From positions 62,001 to 126,000 of the forward strand of contig RQYD01000008.1 in NCBI GenBank assembly GCA_003858485.1: DNA of 64,000 bases, in the 5' to 3' direction. Below are positions 33,783-42,941 of this stretch, one piece after another; the stretch's first letter is position 1, and each line of letters opens with the position of its first letter. The notes beneath the pieces were generated by a model. That model was not told the origin of the DNA. It worked only from the letters and a program-made list of their open reading frames with translations, and did no database searches. This DNA comes from Clostridiales bacterium COT073_COT-073 (GTDB lineage: Bacteria; Bacillota; Clostridia; Lachnospirales; Vallitaleaceae). The position numbers and the translations under genes are program-made.

Positions 33783-34559
33783 TTAAATTTTCCTTTTTTC
33801 TTGTCCTCTGAAAAATACTCTCTTGGCTAATTGGTCCATCACCACCACCAGCACCACACAAATCAAAGCCCAGGCAAATACACCGGCGGTATTTAAATTA
33901 GATTTTTCAATCTGCATAGCTGTTCCAATGCCAAAGCGTGGTTGACACAAGACCTCTGCACCAATTCCCACTTTAAAGCCAAGGCCCAGTGCCGAGGAAA
34001 TCCCCGATAAAACATAGGGCCGGGCTGATGGCAAATAAATTTCGCATAAGGTTTTAACTTTGCCCACCCGATATAATTTGGCCATTTCCAACAGCTTACC
34101 ATCTGTTTCTTCAATTCCGGTTTTCCAGCTCCAGTAAAGAACTGGAAAAGAAATTAAAAAGACCACCAAAATTGGCGCCAGATTAGACTTTAGCCAAATA
34201 ATTGCCAGCAGAATGATGGCCATAGTCGGAACTGCTTTAATTAAAGAGATAAAGGGTGCAAACACTCTGGCTAAACCCGGACTTAATCCGGCTGCAATCC
34301 CAAATAAGGCTGCCAAAAACATGGTTAAAGCAAAGCCGGCCCCAAACCGCAGCAAAGTATTGCCAAGAATTGGCCCGAATTGACTGCTTATAACAATTTT
34401 GCCAATTTCTTCAGCGGTGGCCATCGGCCCCGGCACTAAAATCGGCTGGCGGAGCCAATAAGAAATCAGGCTCCAGCCAATCAGCAAGAGCCCGATCCCC
34501 ATCAAAAATAAAATGGTATTATGTTTTTTCTCTCTATTTTTGATAATAGAAATTTTCAT
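33783..34559 (-). CDS. NitT/TauT-type ABC transporter permease (SsuC/TauC-like)
   Basis: A 258-residue permease with about six transmembrane segments and the inner loop E-M-A-K-L-Y-R-V-G-K-V-K near residue 160, as in the nitrate/sulfonate/taurine/pyrimidine-precursor transporters. Start set at ATG 34559 (GGAGGAAAA upstream); it overlaps the receptor gene by 26 bases, so translation is coupled. It is last of the three-gene operon ATPase, receptor, permease. The substrate is not clear from sequence. Confidence 0.88.
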   Translation of the reverse strand: MKISIIKNREKKHNTILFLMGIGLLLIGWSLISYWLRQPILVPGPMATAEEIGKIVISSQFGPILGNTLLRFGAGFALTMFLAALFGIAAGLSPGLARVFAPFISLIKAVPTMAIILLAIIWLKSNLAPILVVFLISFPVLYWSWKTGIEETDGKLLEMAKLYRVGKVKTLCEIYLPSARPYVLSGISSALGLGFKVGIGAEVLCQPRFGIGTAMQIEKSNLNTAGVFAWALICVVLVVVMDQLAKRVFFRGQEKRKI

Positions 34560-35640
34560 CCGGCATTTTTCCTCCGATATTTTCGGCACCAAATTCTTTC
34601 AGTCTTTCAAAATATGTCTCCAACGCCTGCCTTGACTGCTCTGCATCTTTGTATTCCAAATTGCAGTTGGCAATCGCCTTGGCAATGACTGCCGCTTTCA
34701 TATTGGCATCGATTTCTTCCATATAAGTACCGGCCGTTTGCGGATCGATATTGGCAAACTCGACACTTTCCAGTAATCTGGCCAAAAAGGTTTCTACCAG
34801 TACCGGATACTGATCAATGACTTCTTTTTTCACCAGTACCGCTGTTTGTGGATAGCTTTCCCCATTGGTAATATTTTTCCACTCTGCCTGGATATCAAAG
34901 ACGACCTTGGTTTCCGGTTTTTTAGTCATGACCTGACTGAGCATTGGCTCCGGCAGCAAAGCAATATCAGCTTTGCCGGCTAAAAACATCGGTGCCAGCT
35001 CAGTCGCTCCGCTGACATACTCAAGCGCAACATCCGTCTCCGGGGTCAAACCATTTTGCTGAAGCAAATAGCGCAGGGTCAAGTCAGGTGTTAAACCACG
35101 CCCAATCAACACAATCTTTTTGCCTTTTAGATCCTGCCATGTTTTGATCTCATCACTGCCAGCCGCCAAATAAAGAACTCCCCATACCGTTGAGCCGACA
35201 TAGCGATACTCTGCCCCCTTATTATATAACTTAATTGCCAAATTAGACGGTACCACCGCAAAGTCGGCCTCACCGGAAATTAACTTCGGAGCCAGTGCAT
35301 CAGTAGCTACAATCGACTCATACTCCATCTTTGCCCCGGCGATTTCGGTATTTTCTTTTATCATCTTTAATAAGCCAATGGTCGGCACTCCGGCCGGAGC
35401 AATGACTTGAAATTTTCTGTCACCATAATTCTCCGGCTTTTCCTCCGGTTTTGGTTGCTCTTTTACTTCCGATTTCGCTTCCATTTCTGTTTTATCTTCT
35501 GTTTTACCTGGCTGCTCCGTCGCTTTGGGAACAGTATTTTTCTGCTGATAATTATCTTCTGTCGCTGTCCGGCCACAGGCAGTCAGCATAATTAAAATCG
35601 CTGCACTTATACTCATTATTTTTAGCCATTTATTTTTCAT
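34534..35640 (-). CDS. NitT/TauT-type ABC transporter substrate-binding lipoprotein
   Basis: A 368-residue receptor with a signal peptide and lipobox L-T-A-C near residue 22, then a Glu/Lys-rich linker (about residues 30-70), then a two-lobe NMT1/SsuA-like domain (V-I-A-P-A-G-V-P-T-I-G-L near residue 79; E-A-D-F-A-V-V-P-S-N; G-K-A-D-I-A-L-L-P-E-P). Candidates are sulfonates, nitrate-like anions or thiamine precursors. No thiamine riboswitch was seen upstream. It is ten bases after the ATPase gene. Confidence 0.88.
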   Translation of the reverse strand: MKNKWLKIMSISAAILIMLTACGRTATEDNYQQKNTVPKATEQPGKTEDKTEMEAKSEVKEQPKPEEKPENYGDRKFQVIAPAGVPTIGLLKMIKENTEIAGAKMEYESIVATDALAPKLISGEADFAVVPSNLAIKLYNKGAEYRYVGSTVWGVLYLAAGSDEIKTWQDLKGKKIVLIGRGLTPDLTLRYLLQQNGLTPETDVALEYVSGATELAPMFLAGKADIALLPEPMLSQVMTKKPETKVVFDIQAEWKNITNGESYPQTAVLVKKEVIDQYPVLVETFLARLLESVEFANIDPQTAGTYMEEIDANMKAAVIAKAIANCNLEYKDAEQSRQALETYFERLKEFGAENIGGKMPDENFYYQK

Positions 35641-35650
35641 TTGTTATCTC

Positions 35651-36340
35651 CTAATCTACTACAGCTAAACATCTTTCCATTTCTTGTTTCAACTCCTTAA
35701 AATCCTCCGGTACCCTATCGGCCGGTGCCATTTCCACCTTAAACTCCTTCTTTATTTTCGCCGGTCCATCGGATAAAACCAATATCCGGTGGCCGAGTAA
35801 TATTGCCTCCTCTAAATTATGAGTTACAAATAATATGGTATTTCTTTTCACCTCCCATAAGCTGATCAATTCTTTAATCAAGCGCAGTCTTAATTCCACA
35901 TCCAGTGATTGAAACGGCTCATCCATCAAAAACAAGTCGCCACCTGCGTAAAATGCTCTGGCAATAGCGGCTCTTTGCTTCATTCCACCACTTAATTCAG
36001 CAGGATAATAGTTACAAAAATCTATTAATCCAAGTTTTGCCAAGATTGCTCTGGCTGTTTCCACCTCACGCTCTGCTTTTACAAACAAAATATTTTCCAG
36101 CAGAGTTTTCCACGGGAGCAGCCGATCTTCTTGAAAAACATAAGATACTTTATCGGTAATCCAGCATTCTCCATCATCAGCCGGTAATAAACCTGCCATA
36201 ATATTTAGCAAAGTAGTTTTACCACTGCCTGAAGGACCAAGCAAACAGACAATTTCACCTGGCTGCAGTACAAAGCTGATTCCATCTAAAACCTGCAAAC
36301 CCTGATATTCTTTTTTTACATTTTTGAGCTGTGCAATCAT
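35651..36340 (-). CDS. NitT/TauT-type ABC transporter ATPase (SsuB/TauB-like)
   Basis: A 229-residue ATPase with Walker A G-P-S-G-S-G-K-T-T, a short Q-loop region (V-F-Q-E-D-R-L-L-P-W, typical of SsuB/TauB), signature L-S-G-G-M-K-Q-R, Walker B L-F-L-M-D-E-P-F and switch His V-T-H-N-L-E-E-A. It is first in its operon; AGGAAAAG precedes the ATG. The dispersed repeat copy B begins about 22 bases upstream, so the promoter must lie within or beyond that repeat. Confidence 0.92.
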   Translation of the reverse strand: MIAQLKNVKKEYQGLQVLDGISFVLQPGEIVCLLGPSGSGKTTLLNIMAGLLPADDGECWITDKVSYVFQEDRLLPWKTLLENILFVKAEREVETARAILAKLGLIDFCNYYPAELSGGMKQRAAIARAFYAGGDLFLMDEPFQSLDVELRLRLIKELISLWEVKRNTILFVTHNLEEAILLGHRILVLSDGPAKIKKEFKVEMAPADRVPEDFKELKQEMERCLAVVD

Positions 36341-36362
36341 ATCTTTTCCTATTATGACTAAC

Positions 36363-36549
36363 TCAACTTTCCCACAGTCTTATTTGGCTCTATCCTACTC
36401 CAGGGAGCGGGCACATACCGCCCCATTTAACATGTCCTGGCGAAACATTTCGGGTTTCTGTTCGGGCATGCAATCCGGCTTGCGGTTACCCCCTGCTTTC
36501 GCAGTACACACCTAAAAAGACTGTTCCAGGAAATGTGGAAAAGTTAAGT
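36363..36549. repeat. dispersed element family 1, copy B (most complete, with inverted ends)
   Basis: About 187 bases. Left end AACTTTCCCACAGTCTT; right end, read in reverse, AACTTTTCCACATTTCCTGG then AACAGTCTTTTT. Inside is CTCCAGGGAGCGGG. Its minus strand carries GTAACCGCAAGC and CCCGAACAGAAACCCGAA, shared with copy C. It lies between cvpA and the SsuB-like gene. The 354-base gap 36341-36694 holds nothing else recognisable. Confidence 0.8.
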
Positions 36550-36694
36550 GACTAATACCATTGCTTCTGTTTTCTCGATTTTATTATCACCACTTTCTCA
36601 GTCGGTGATTGCTGTGTATGTAATGTCATACTTTAGTCGCCCAAAGATTATCTTACTTTCCCTCTGTTAGCTGCCATTTATCACATCTTAATAT

Positions 36695-37378
36695 TTATTG
36701 CAGCAAAATCATATAATACAGTAAAAAATTATACTGATACAAATATTTGGCCAGCAGCGAATTTTGAAGCATCGCATAAATCTCCATCTGCTGCCCGGTA
36801 CTAAACCAATAATTTAAAAACAACATGCCAATCCAGATCAATAATACCCCAATTAAACCGCCAAGGGCTGCACCCGCAGCCTTATTTACCTCGCGAATCA
36901 CCGGCAGTTTACCCACTCCAGATAAAATCCAGCCAATCACCACAAAAATCAGGACAATCACCACAAAACCAATAAAAAAAGAAATAATTTGCAGAGCAAT
37001 CCAGGCCAAATGTCGGCTGATTTCCATTTGCATACTGTCCAAGTCCATGCCGCTGCCAATTTTTCTGGTCAGCAAATTAATGATTTGTGGATTTAAACCG
37101 GCATTCATTTCCAGCGGCGCTCCAGCCGGCTGATGAATTTTTTGAGCTAAATCAGTTAAATTAATATTTTGGGAAATAATCTCGGTCAGTCTGGTAAATA
37201 AATTCGTATTTGCTACCAAAATCGGCAATATCAGTGGCTGAATAAAAAAGGCGACAATAATTGCCATCAGCGAGGAGCATAAAGACAGGACCATCTTAAT
37301 CACTCCTTTAAAAGCCCCCAAAGTCACTCCCAATCCAATGATCAATACTACTATTATATCTGCTGTATTAATTGTCAT
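36695..37378 (-). CDS. CvpA-family membrane protein
   Basis: A 227-residue protein with four to five hydrophobic segments, matching the CvpA (colicin V production) family: I-V-V-L-I-I-G-L-G-V-T-L-G-A-F-K-G near the start and a conserved A-L-G-G-L-I-G-V-L-L-I-W segment near residue 190. The molecular function is uncertain; CvpA is linked to envelope stress. Start set at ATG 37378, six bases after AGGAA; ATG 37384 touches the ribosome site. It follows the predicted propeller protein by about 94 bases and may share its transcript. Confidence 0.82.
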   Translation of the reverse strand: MTINTADIIVVLIIGLGVTLGAFKGVIKMVLSLCSSLMAIIVAFFIQPLILPILVANTNLFTRLTEIISQNINLTDLAQKIHQPAGAPLEMNAGLNPQIINLLTRKIGSGMDLDSMQMEISRHLAWIALQIISFFIGFVVIVLIFVVIGWILSGVGKLPVIREVNKAAGAALGGLIGVLLIWIGMLFLNYWFSTGQQMEIYAMLQNSLLAKYLYQYNFLLYYMILLQ

Positions 37379-37472
37379 AATCATTTCCTACTTGCTTTCT
37401 GTTCTTAATTTCATTGCCTGATCAGCCTGACTGGTTTATGATATTAACTGCTATAAACTCTTTCCCAGGCAT

Positions 37473-38612
37473 CTAATACATTTGCTTTAATTTCCATACC
37501 GTATATCCCATTGGTTTAATCAGTAAATAGCGATCCGTACTGATTTCATGAAATCCTTCCAGTCTTTCATAAAATGGGTACTCCCAAATCATTTTTGCTC
37601 CGCGGTATTTAAAAATCTTTTCCTGATTGATGATAAAATAATTTTCTCCCTGAACTGTAATTAATTGAGGGGAATCTGCAAAGTGATATTCGGCTGTCAG
37701 TTCTCCATCATAATGATAAACTTTTAAACGATAACGGCTGACTCCAATTTCTTTGGTGTCACTATAAACCAGAACCTCATTCTTTGTGTAATATACCTGC
37801 TCAATATCGCCCTGCATTTCTATATGCTTAGGCTGAGCATATATCTCCTTGCTGCTGGCCATCGGATAAATATGAGCCTGGCGATTGCCAATCACCCATA
37901 ATGATTTTGCCCCAAAATAATGAAGTTCAGGGATCAGCTCATTTTCGTAAACATCAGCCCGGACAATAAATTCATCCAAATCTTCATGATAATCGGCAAA
38001 GCCAAACATGGTCACCTTTGTTTCCAATTTGCCGTTAAAAGCATCAGCATAGGAAGTCACCATATGAATGCCATCATCTGACAAAGCCAAAGCCACCGGA
38101 TATCCATCCTGACTCAAAACCGAACCTCTTTCAATTAAAGGTACACCGTCTTTGCCATAAATCTTGATTCGGTTTTCCAAATCCGACTCCAAAATTAAGG
38201 CAATCTGTCCTTCATCATTAATCCATGCACTGATGATGGGCAGGTTTTCCCGAACATTGGCCATAAATCCACTTTTGTGAAAAATAAAAGCATCATGCCC
38301 CAAAATGTCAGCCACTACAAAATAATCGCCGGCATTTTTTAAAGTCGGCGATAGCATTTGATATGGTTTTGTCCATTCACTGGTACCGTCAATACTTCTC
38401 TTTTCCAAGCCTTCACGACTACAAAAATACAAAGCATCTTCATGCGTCAGCATTTGTAAATACTGGCTACGGATTAACTCTTTGCGAATTTCCGGAGTAA
38501 ATTCAATTTTCCCTCCATTAAACAGATAGTAATACGGACGAAAATAAAAAATATATCCGGTAATCAGCAGGAGCAAAGCTCCTGCTGCAATTCCGGTCAA
38601 CACTTTCTTCAC
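37473..38612 (-). CDS. membrane-anchored predicted beta-propeller protein (DUF5711-like)
   Basis: A 379-residue protein with one N-terminal transmembrane helix (residues 4-24, G-I-A-A-G-A-L-L-L-L-I-T-G) and an outside domain of repeating beta-strand blocks, each with short aromatic or hydrophobic strands, as in DUF5711 proteins of Clostridia. No catalytic motif is seen. It uses a GTG start with AGGAG upstream. It lies between glgA (11 bases) and cvpA, so probably one operon. The family name is from memory and uncertain. Confidence 0.65.
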   Translation of the reverse strand: MKKVLTGIAAGALLLLITGYIFYFRPYYYLFNGGKIEFTPEIRKELIRSQYLQMLTHEDALYFCSREGLEKRSIDGTSEWTKPYQMLSPTLKNAGDYFVVADILGHDAFIFHKSGFMANVRENLPIISAWINDEGQIALILESDLENRIKIYGKDGVPLIERGSVLSQDGYPVALALSDDGIHMVTSYADAFNGKLETKVTMFGFADYHEDLDEFIVRADVYENELIPELHYFGAKSLWVIGNRQAHIYPMASSKEIYAQPKHIEMQGDIEQVYYTKNEVLVYSDTKEIGVSRYRLKVYHYDGELTAEYHFADSPQLITVQGENYFIINQEKIFKYRGAKMIWEYPFYERLEGFHEISTDRYLLIKPMGYTVWKLKQMY

Positions 38613-38623
38613 ACTGTTTTCTC

Positions 38624-40078
38624 CTAATTATTTTTATTCTCCAAAATATCACGGTATAAGGCTAAATATTCTTCTGCACTTCCATCCCAGGAAAAACGGG
38701 TTTCCATACCGCGTTGTATAATTTCATTCCAGACTTTTTTATCTTTAAAGCATTCCATCGCCCGGCGAATAGCCTCAATAAAATCATTGGAAAAATAATT
38801 ATTAAAACGGAAGCCGGTTGCTGTTTTGGGATCTTCTTCATAACCAATGATCGTATCACTTAGTCCGCCGGTATTTCTGACAATCGGTACTGCTCCATAG
38901 CGCAGACTATACATTTGCGAAAGTCCACACGGCTCAAACAAAGAGGGCATTAAAAACATATCCACCGATCCGTAAATCTGCCGGGCAACTGCCGGATTAA
39001 ATTCAGTAATGACTGCCACTTGATGGGGATACTGCTTTTCCATTTCCTTTAAAGCCGCTTCATAATATTTTTCGCCAGACCCCAAAATCACAAACTGAAT
39101 ATCTTCTTTGGCCAATTTCTTAATTGCCGCCAAAATCAGGTCAATTCCCTTTTGTTCAGCCAAACGGGTGACCACACCCATTAATGGCTGATTTGACTCA
39201 GCCAAGCCAATTTCCTTTCTAAAAGCTGCTTTTTGCCGCTCTCTTTCTTTTTTATAATTTTTGACAGTAAATGGATATTTGAGGGCTGCATCATCTTCCG
39301 GATTATATTTATCGTAATAAATACCATTAATAATGCCATGAATTTTATTGGAATATTTACGCAACAAACCATCTAAGCCATACCCAAATTCCGGTGTTTG
39401 AATTTCGCGTGCATATTTCTGGCTGACGGTAGTAACCGCATTGGAATATACAATTCCCGCTTTCATCATACAAATCTTACCGTAATATTCAACCGCTTCA
39501 CTATTGAAATATTTTTCCGAAATATTTAATTTTTTCAAAACATCCCGCTCAAATACCCCCTGATACTGAAGATTATGAATGGTGAAAACCATCTTCATAT
39601 TCCGGTAAAAATCCAGACTGCTGTATTCTTGCTTTAAAAACAATCCGATTAATGCAGTCTGCCAATCATTGGCATGAATAATATCCGGCTTTAAACCAAT
39701 AGAAATCAGCATTTCAATAACTGCTTTACAGAAAAAGCCAAAGCGCAGGCTATCGTCTTCATAACCATATAAATTATCTCTTTCAAAAAATGGGGCATTA
39801 CCAATAAAATAAGTTTTTATTCCATCCAGTTCATGCTCATATACAGCCGCTACCATTGGGCGATTGGTGATTTCAACAATGAACTCATGAAGTTTTTTCA
39901 GCTCATATTTTTCTTCAATTCCCTTGTACTTTGGCATTACTCTAACCATGTGCACATTTTTCTTTTTAAATGCTACCGGCAAAGCCTCCGCTACATCGGC
40001 CAAGCCACCGGACGCCCGATAAGGGCCACTTTCAGAGGTGACGAATAAGATTATCTTATGCTTAGCTGTTTTCTCCAT
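38624..40078 (-). CDS. glgA: glycogen synthase GlgA
   Basis: A 484-residue GT5 glycosyltransferase that extends glycogen from ADP-glucose. It has the N-terminal A-S-G-G-L-A-D-V-A-E-A-L-P near residue 20, H-A-N-D-W-Q-T near residue 139, G-V-V-T-R-L-A-E-Q-K-G-I-D near residue 300 and the donor-site E-P-C-G-L-S-Q-M-Y-S-L-R-Y-G near residue 380. Full length and intact. Other glycogen genes (glgB, glgC, glgP) are not in the window, so it is separated from the usual cluster. GGAGC precedes the ATG. Confidence 0.95.
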   Translation of the reverse strand: MEKTAKHKIILFVTSESGPYRASGGLADVAEALPVAFKKKNVHMVRVMPKYKGIEEKYELKKLHEFIVEITNRPMVAAVYEHELDGIKTYFIGNAPFFERDNLYGYEDDSLRFGFFCKAVIEMLISIGLKPDIIHANDWQTALIGLFLKQEYSSLDFYRNMKMVFTIHNLQYQGVFERDVLKKLNISEKYFNSEAVEYYGKICMMKAGIVYSNAVTTVSQKYAREIQTPEFGYGLDGLLRKYSNKIHGIINGIYYDKYNPEDDAALKYPFTVKNYKKERERQKAAFRKEIGLAESNQPLMGVVTRLAEQKGIDLILAAIKKLAKEDIQFVILGSGEKYYEAALKEMEKQYPHQVAVITEFNPAVARQIYGSVDMFLMPSLFEPCGLSQMYSLRYGAVPIVRNTGGLSDTIIGYEEDPKTATGFRFNNYFSNDFIEAIRRAMECFKDKKVWNEIIQRGMETRFSWDGSAEEYLALYRDILENKNN

Positions 40079-40169
40079 GATATGCTCCTTTCTTCTTTTT
40101 CATTTCCTGCAGTTTCACTTGTTTACTCATTAATTGTTTGGTTTTAGTCTTTTGCTTGTCTGATTTTAT

Positions 40170-41393
40170 CTATTCAACAGATCTGCTATTTATTTCACTT
40201 AAAACAGCAATTAACTGATCTTTGGTATTTTTTTCCGGTTCCTGCAAGACTACCTCCAGAAGCAATTTCAAGCTATGGCCAATAGCTTTGCCTTCATCCA
40301 TCCCCAACGCTATCAGATCCCGGCCATTTATCGCCAAATCGGTTATATTTAGTGGAGCGGTCTTTGCTCTTTCCAAATATTCAGCCATTTCTGACATGGA
40401 AAACTGCCCTTTGGCGGCTCCAATTTCTAATAAAATTTCAGTTACTTCGGCACCAAATTGCGATAAGCACTTGCGAAAAAAATAATCATCTTTTTGCCAA
40501 ACCAGTCCTCCTTGTTTGACAACTGAAGTGACTACAGAAAGACTGTGATTATCAAAAGTCATCCGTTTTAAAATCTTTTTTACCTGAGCAGCCGTCTCTT
40601 TGCCATTACCCAAACACCCAAAAAAAGCTGATAAACGGGCAAGTCCCTCTGCCGGTATACGTCTTAAAACCTGATAAAAAAAAGATTCCGACTCTGTCGG
40701 CAAAGAAATTTCCGGCAAAAAGAAAGGCATCAAACCATATTTTTCAAAATATCCTAAATATTCCGGATGTTCACTATACAAAGTTTTAACAAACTCAATC
40801 CGAATCCTTTCCTGACTAACTGCCTGAATCAATCTTTTTTTTGTCCGGATTGCCCGGGCAGTATCGGCTTCAATTTGAAAATCCAGGGCCGCCGCAAAAC
40901 GAATGGCTCGCATCATCCGCAGAGCATCTTCTTCAAACCGTTCTTCTGCCCTGCCCACACAGCGAATACACTTTTTTTTAAGATCGGCCTGTCCCTGAAA
41001 ATAATCAATCAAACCCGTTTGTGGAGCATATGCCATGGCATTAACAGTAAAATCACGCCTGGCCACATCCTCTTTCAAAGACTTGGTAAAATTAACCGTC
41101 TTGGGACGACGATGGTCCTCATATTGGCCATCGACCCGGAAGGTGGTAACTTCTATTGCCTCTTTTTTATGAAGGACAGTAACTGTCCCATGTTTAATAC
41201 CGGTATCAACCGTCTTGGGAAAAAACGCCTTGATTTGCAGTGGGGTAGCTGAAGTAGTGATATCCCAGTCTTTGGGCTTTTTCCCCATGATACTGTCGCG
41301 GACGCAGCCGCCCACAATATATGCTTCTTCGCCATGCTCGTAAAAAACATTCAAAATCTCTTCCACTGCCGGCGGAATTTTAATTTCAATCAA
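40170..41393 (-). CDS. cca: CCA tRNA nucleotidyltransferase
   Basis: A 407-residue class II nucleotidyltransferase. The head domain shows Y-I-V-G-G-C-V-R-D near residue 27 and the catalytic D-W-D-I (residues 42-45); R-R-D-F-T-V-N-A-M-A near residue 112 and E-D-A-L-R-M-M-R-A-I-R-F near residue 155 follow. It adds or repairs the CCA end of tRNA; in species with a split A-adding and CC-adding pair one copy would do only part. It uses a TTG start with AAAGG upstream. Confidence 0.93.
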   Translation of the reverse strand: MIEIKIPPAVEEILNVFYEHGEEAYIVGGCVRDSIMGKKPKDWDITTSATPLQIKAFFPKTVDTGIKHGTVTVLHKKEAIEVTTFRVDGQYEDHRRPKTVNFTKSLKEDVARRDFTVNAMAYAPQTGLIDYFQGQADLKKKCIRCVGRAEERFEEDALRMMRAIRFAAALDFQIEADTARAIRTKKRLIQAVSQERIRIEFVKTLYSEHPEYLGYFEKYGLMPFFLPEISLPTESESFFYQVLRRIPAEGLARLSAFFGCLGNGKETAAQVKKILKRMTFDNHSLSVVTSVVKQGGLVWQKDDYFFRKCLSQFGAEVTEILLEIGAAKGQFSMSEMAEYLERAKTAPLNITDLAINGRDLIALGMDEGKAIGHSLKLLLEVVLQEPEKNTKDQLIAVLSEINSRSVE

Positions 41394-41593
41394 AATCTTT
41401 GCCTTTCCTGCTTTGCTTAGTCATTTTCTAAAACCAGAAGTTGTCAGGCGCATTTTACCGGCTCCTGATTCTTTTTTAGTATAACGGAATTTGTTGGAAT
41501 TTGCAACCCAAAGTCTACCCTACTCTCTGAAATTTGCAATAAAAATAGCAGTCTATATGGTCACTTATATCCTATTACCTCTATCTAAAAACA

Positions 41594-42931
41594 TTATTTC
41601 CCTATAATAAATGTTGAAATTGACTGCCTGGGAATTATACTCTCATATAAATGATCACTTAAGCGAATAGTTAATGGCAGTTCCTTCTCTGTCTCATTAA
41701 AGGTAATTAAAACTATACTTTGGTCGGGATTTTGAAATGCCACTTGCTCTACCTCTCTAGTATATACTGTGGTGGCAATCCGTTTTGCTCCCGGCTGAAT
41801 AAAACGACTGAAATGAGAAATATAATGATAAGACAGTTGATAATCAACTTTACTATTTACGGTATCACAAATAACCGGAGCGGCGCAATAATTGTCAGCA
41901 TAATTCGGCCCACCATTTTCATCTAAGCAAATATTCCAATCCAAGAAAGCATTCATACCGGCAGAAAAGTTTCCAATCATATCATGTCCATATATTTGCG
42001 CATTTTTAAATTGATTTTTATCAAATCGGCTATATTCAATACAGCCCTCCGAAAACAGCAGTTTCATCTTGGGAAATTGCTCCCTGACCAATCGCAGAGC
42101 TGCAAAATGATCGCCGCTATACCAATGAAAAGCCGCTCCCGTAATCATTTCTGCTGTTTGATCTGTGACCACTGACTCTACCCGGTCAAATAATCTTTCT
42201 TTGTTATGATCCCAAATGTAAATTTTAATATCATCCAATTTATTTTTAAGCATACAAGGATATAAATAATCCGCTAGAAAAATTTTTTCCTGCTCCGCAG
42301 TAAAAAGACAGCTATCCCATTTTTGTACTGCATTAGGCTCATTTTGGATAGAAAGCATCTGCACATCAACACCAGATTTTCTATACTCGTGAACATATTT
42401 GCAAATATATCTGGCCCAACTTTCATAATATTCTTTTTTTAAATATCCGCCTTGAATACGGCTATGATTTGTTTTCATAAAATCCGGTGGCGACCACGGT
42501 GACAGCATAACCGGCAGAATCCTGCCGGCTGATTTATATGCCTCTTTAATCCAGTAAATTATCCGGTCAATATCTCGCTGAATGGAAAAACTGTTAAAGT
42601 TAGTGTCCAAAGGATCTTTTACTGCCGCATAAGCACTGGTTGCAAAGTCACAACTGTCAATATGGGTGCGGATCGCCTGATAACCAATTCCTTTTTTCCC
42701 AAAATAAGAGTCAATCACTGCCTGAGCACAATCTTTTGGCATTTTTTCCAAAGTAGCAGCTACTGCGTCTGTAATCGCCCCTCCAAAAAAATCAATTGCC
42801 TGATATTTTAAATGTGGGTATATATTTAAAAGAAAGAGCTCCTGTCCATGATCAAACCTGGCTACAACTAAATTTTCTTCTTTGAAAATTCTTTCATTCC
42901 GGTATCCAGTAGTTATTTGCTTTATTTCCAT
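41594..42931 (-). CDS. glycoside hydrolase family 30 enzyme (second of pair)
   Basis: A 445-residue GH30-type enzyme without signal peptide, so probably cytoplasmic. The acid/base Glu is in S-I-Q-N-E-P-N-A near residue 195 and the nucleophile Glu in L-F-S-E-G near residue 290; P-W-S-P-P-D-F-M-K-T precedes them. GH30 enzymes include beta-glucosylceramidase, beta-1,6-glucanase and beta-xylosidase; the exact activity is unknown. It is last in the LacI-controlled operon and is a paralogue of the gene just upstream (10 bases), more diverged from standard GH30. Confidence 0.88.
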   Translation of the reverse strand: MEIKQITTGYRNERIFKEENLVVARFDHGQELFLLNIYPHLKYQAIDFFGGAITDAVAATLEKMPKDCAQAVIDSYFGKKGIGYQAIRTHIDSCDFATSAYAAVKDPLDTNFNSFSIQRDIDRIIYWIKEAYKSAGRILPVMLSPWSPPDFMKTNHSRIQGGYLKKEYYESWARYICKYVHEYRKSGVDVQMLSIQNEPNAVQKWDSCLFTAEQEKIFLADYLYPCMLKNKLDDIKIYIWDHNKERLFDRVESVVTDQTAEMITGAAFHWYSGDHFAALRLVREQFPKMKLLFSEGCIEYSRFDKNQFKNAQIYGHDMIGNFSAGMNAFLDWNICLDENGGPNYADNYCAAPVICDTVNSKVDYQLSYHYISHFSRFIQPGAKRIATTVYTREVEQVAFQNPDQSIVLITFNETEKELPLTIRLSDHLYESIIPRQSISTFIIGK

Positions 42932-42941
42932 AAATATCTCC

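Noticed and set aside
40767-41252. 161-codon plus-strand ORF
   Set aside because: It is antisense to cca, which has all its family motifs; the plus frame has no ribosome site or recognisable motif.
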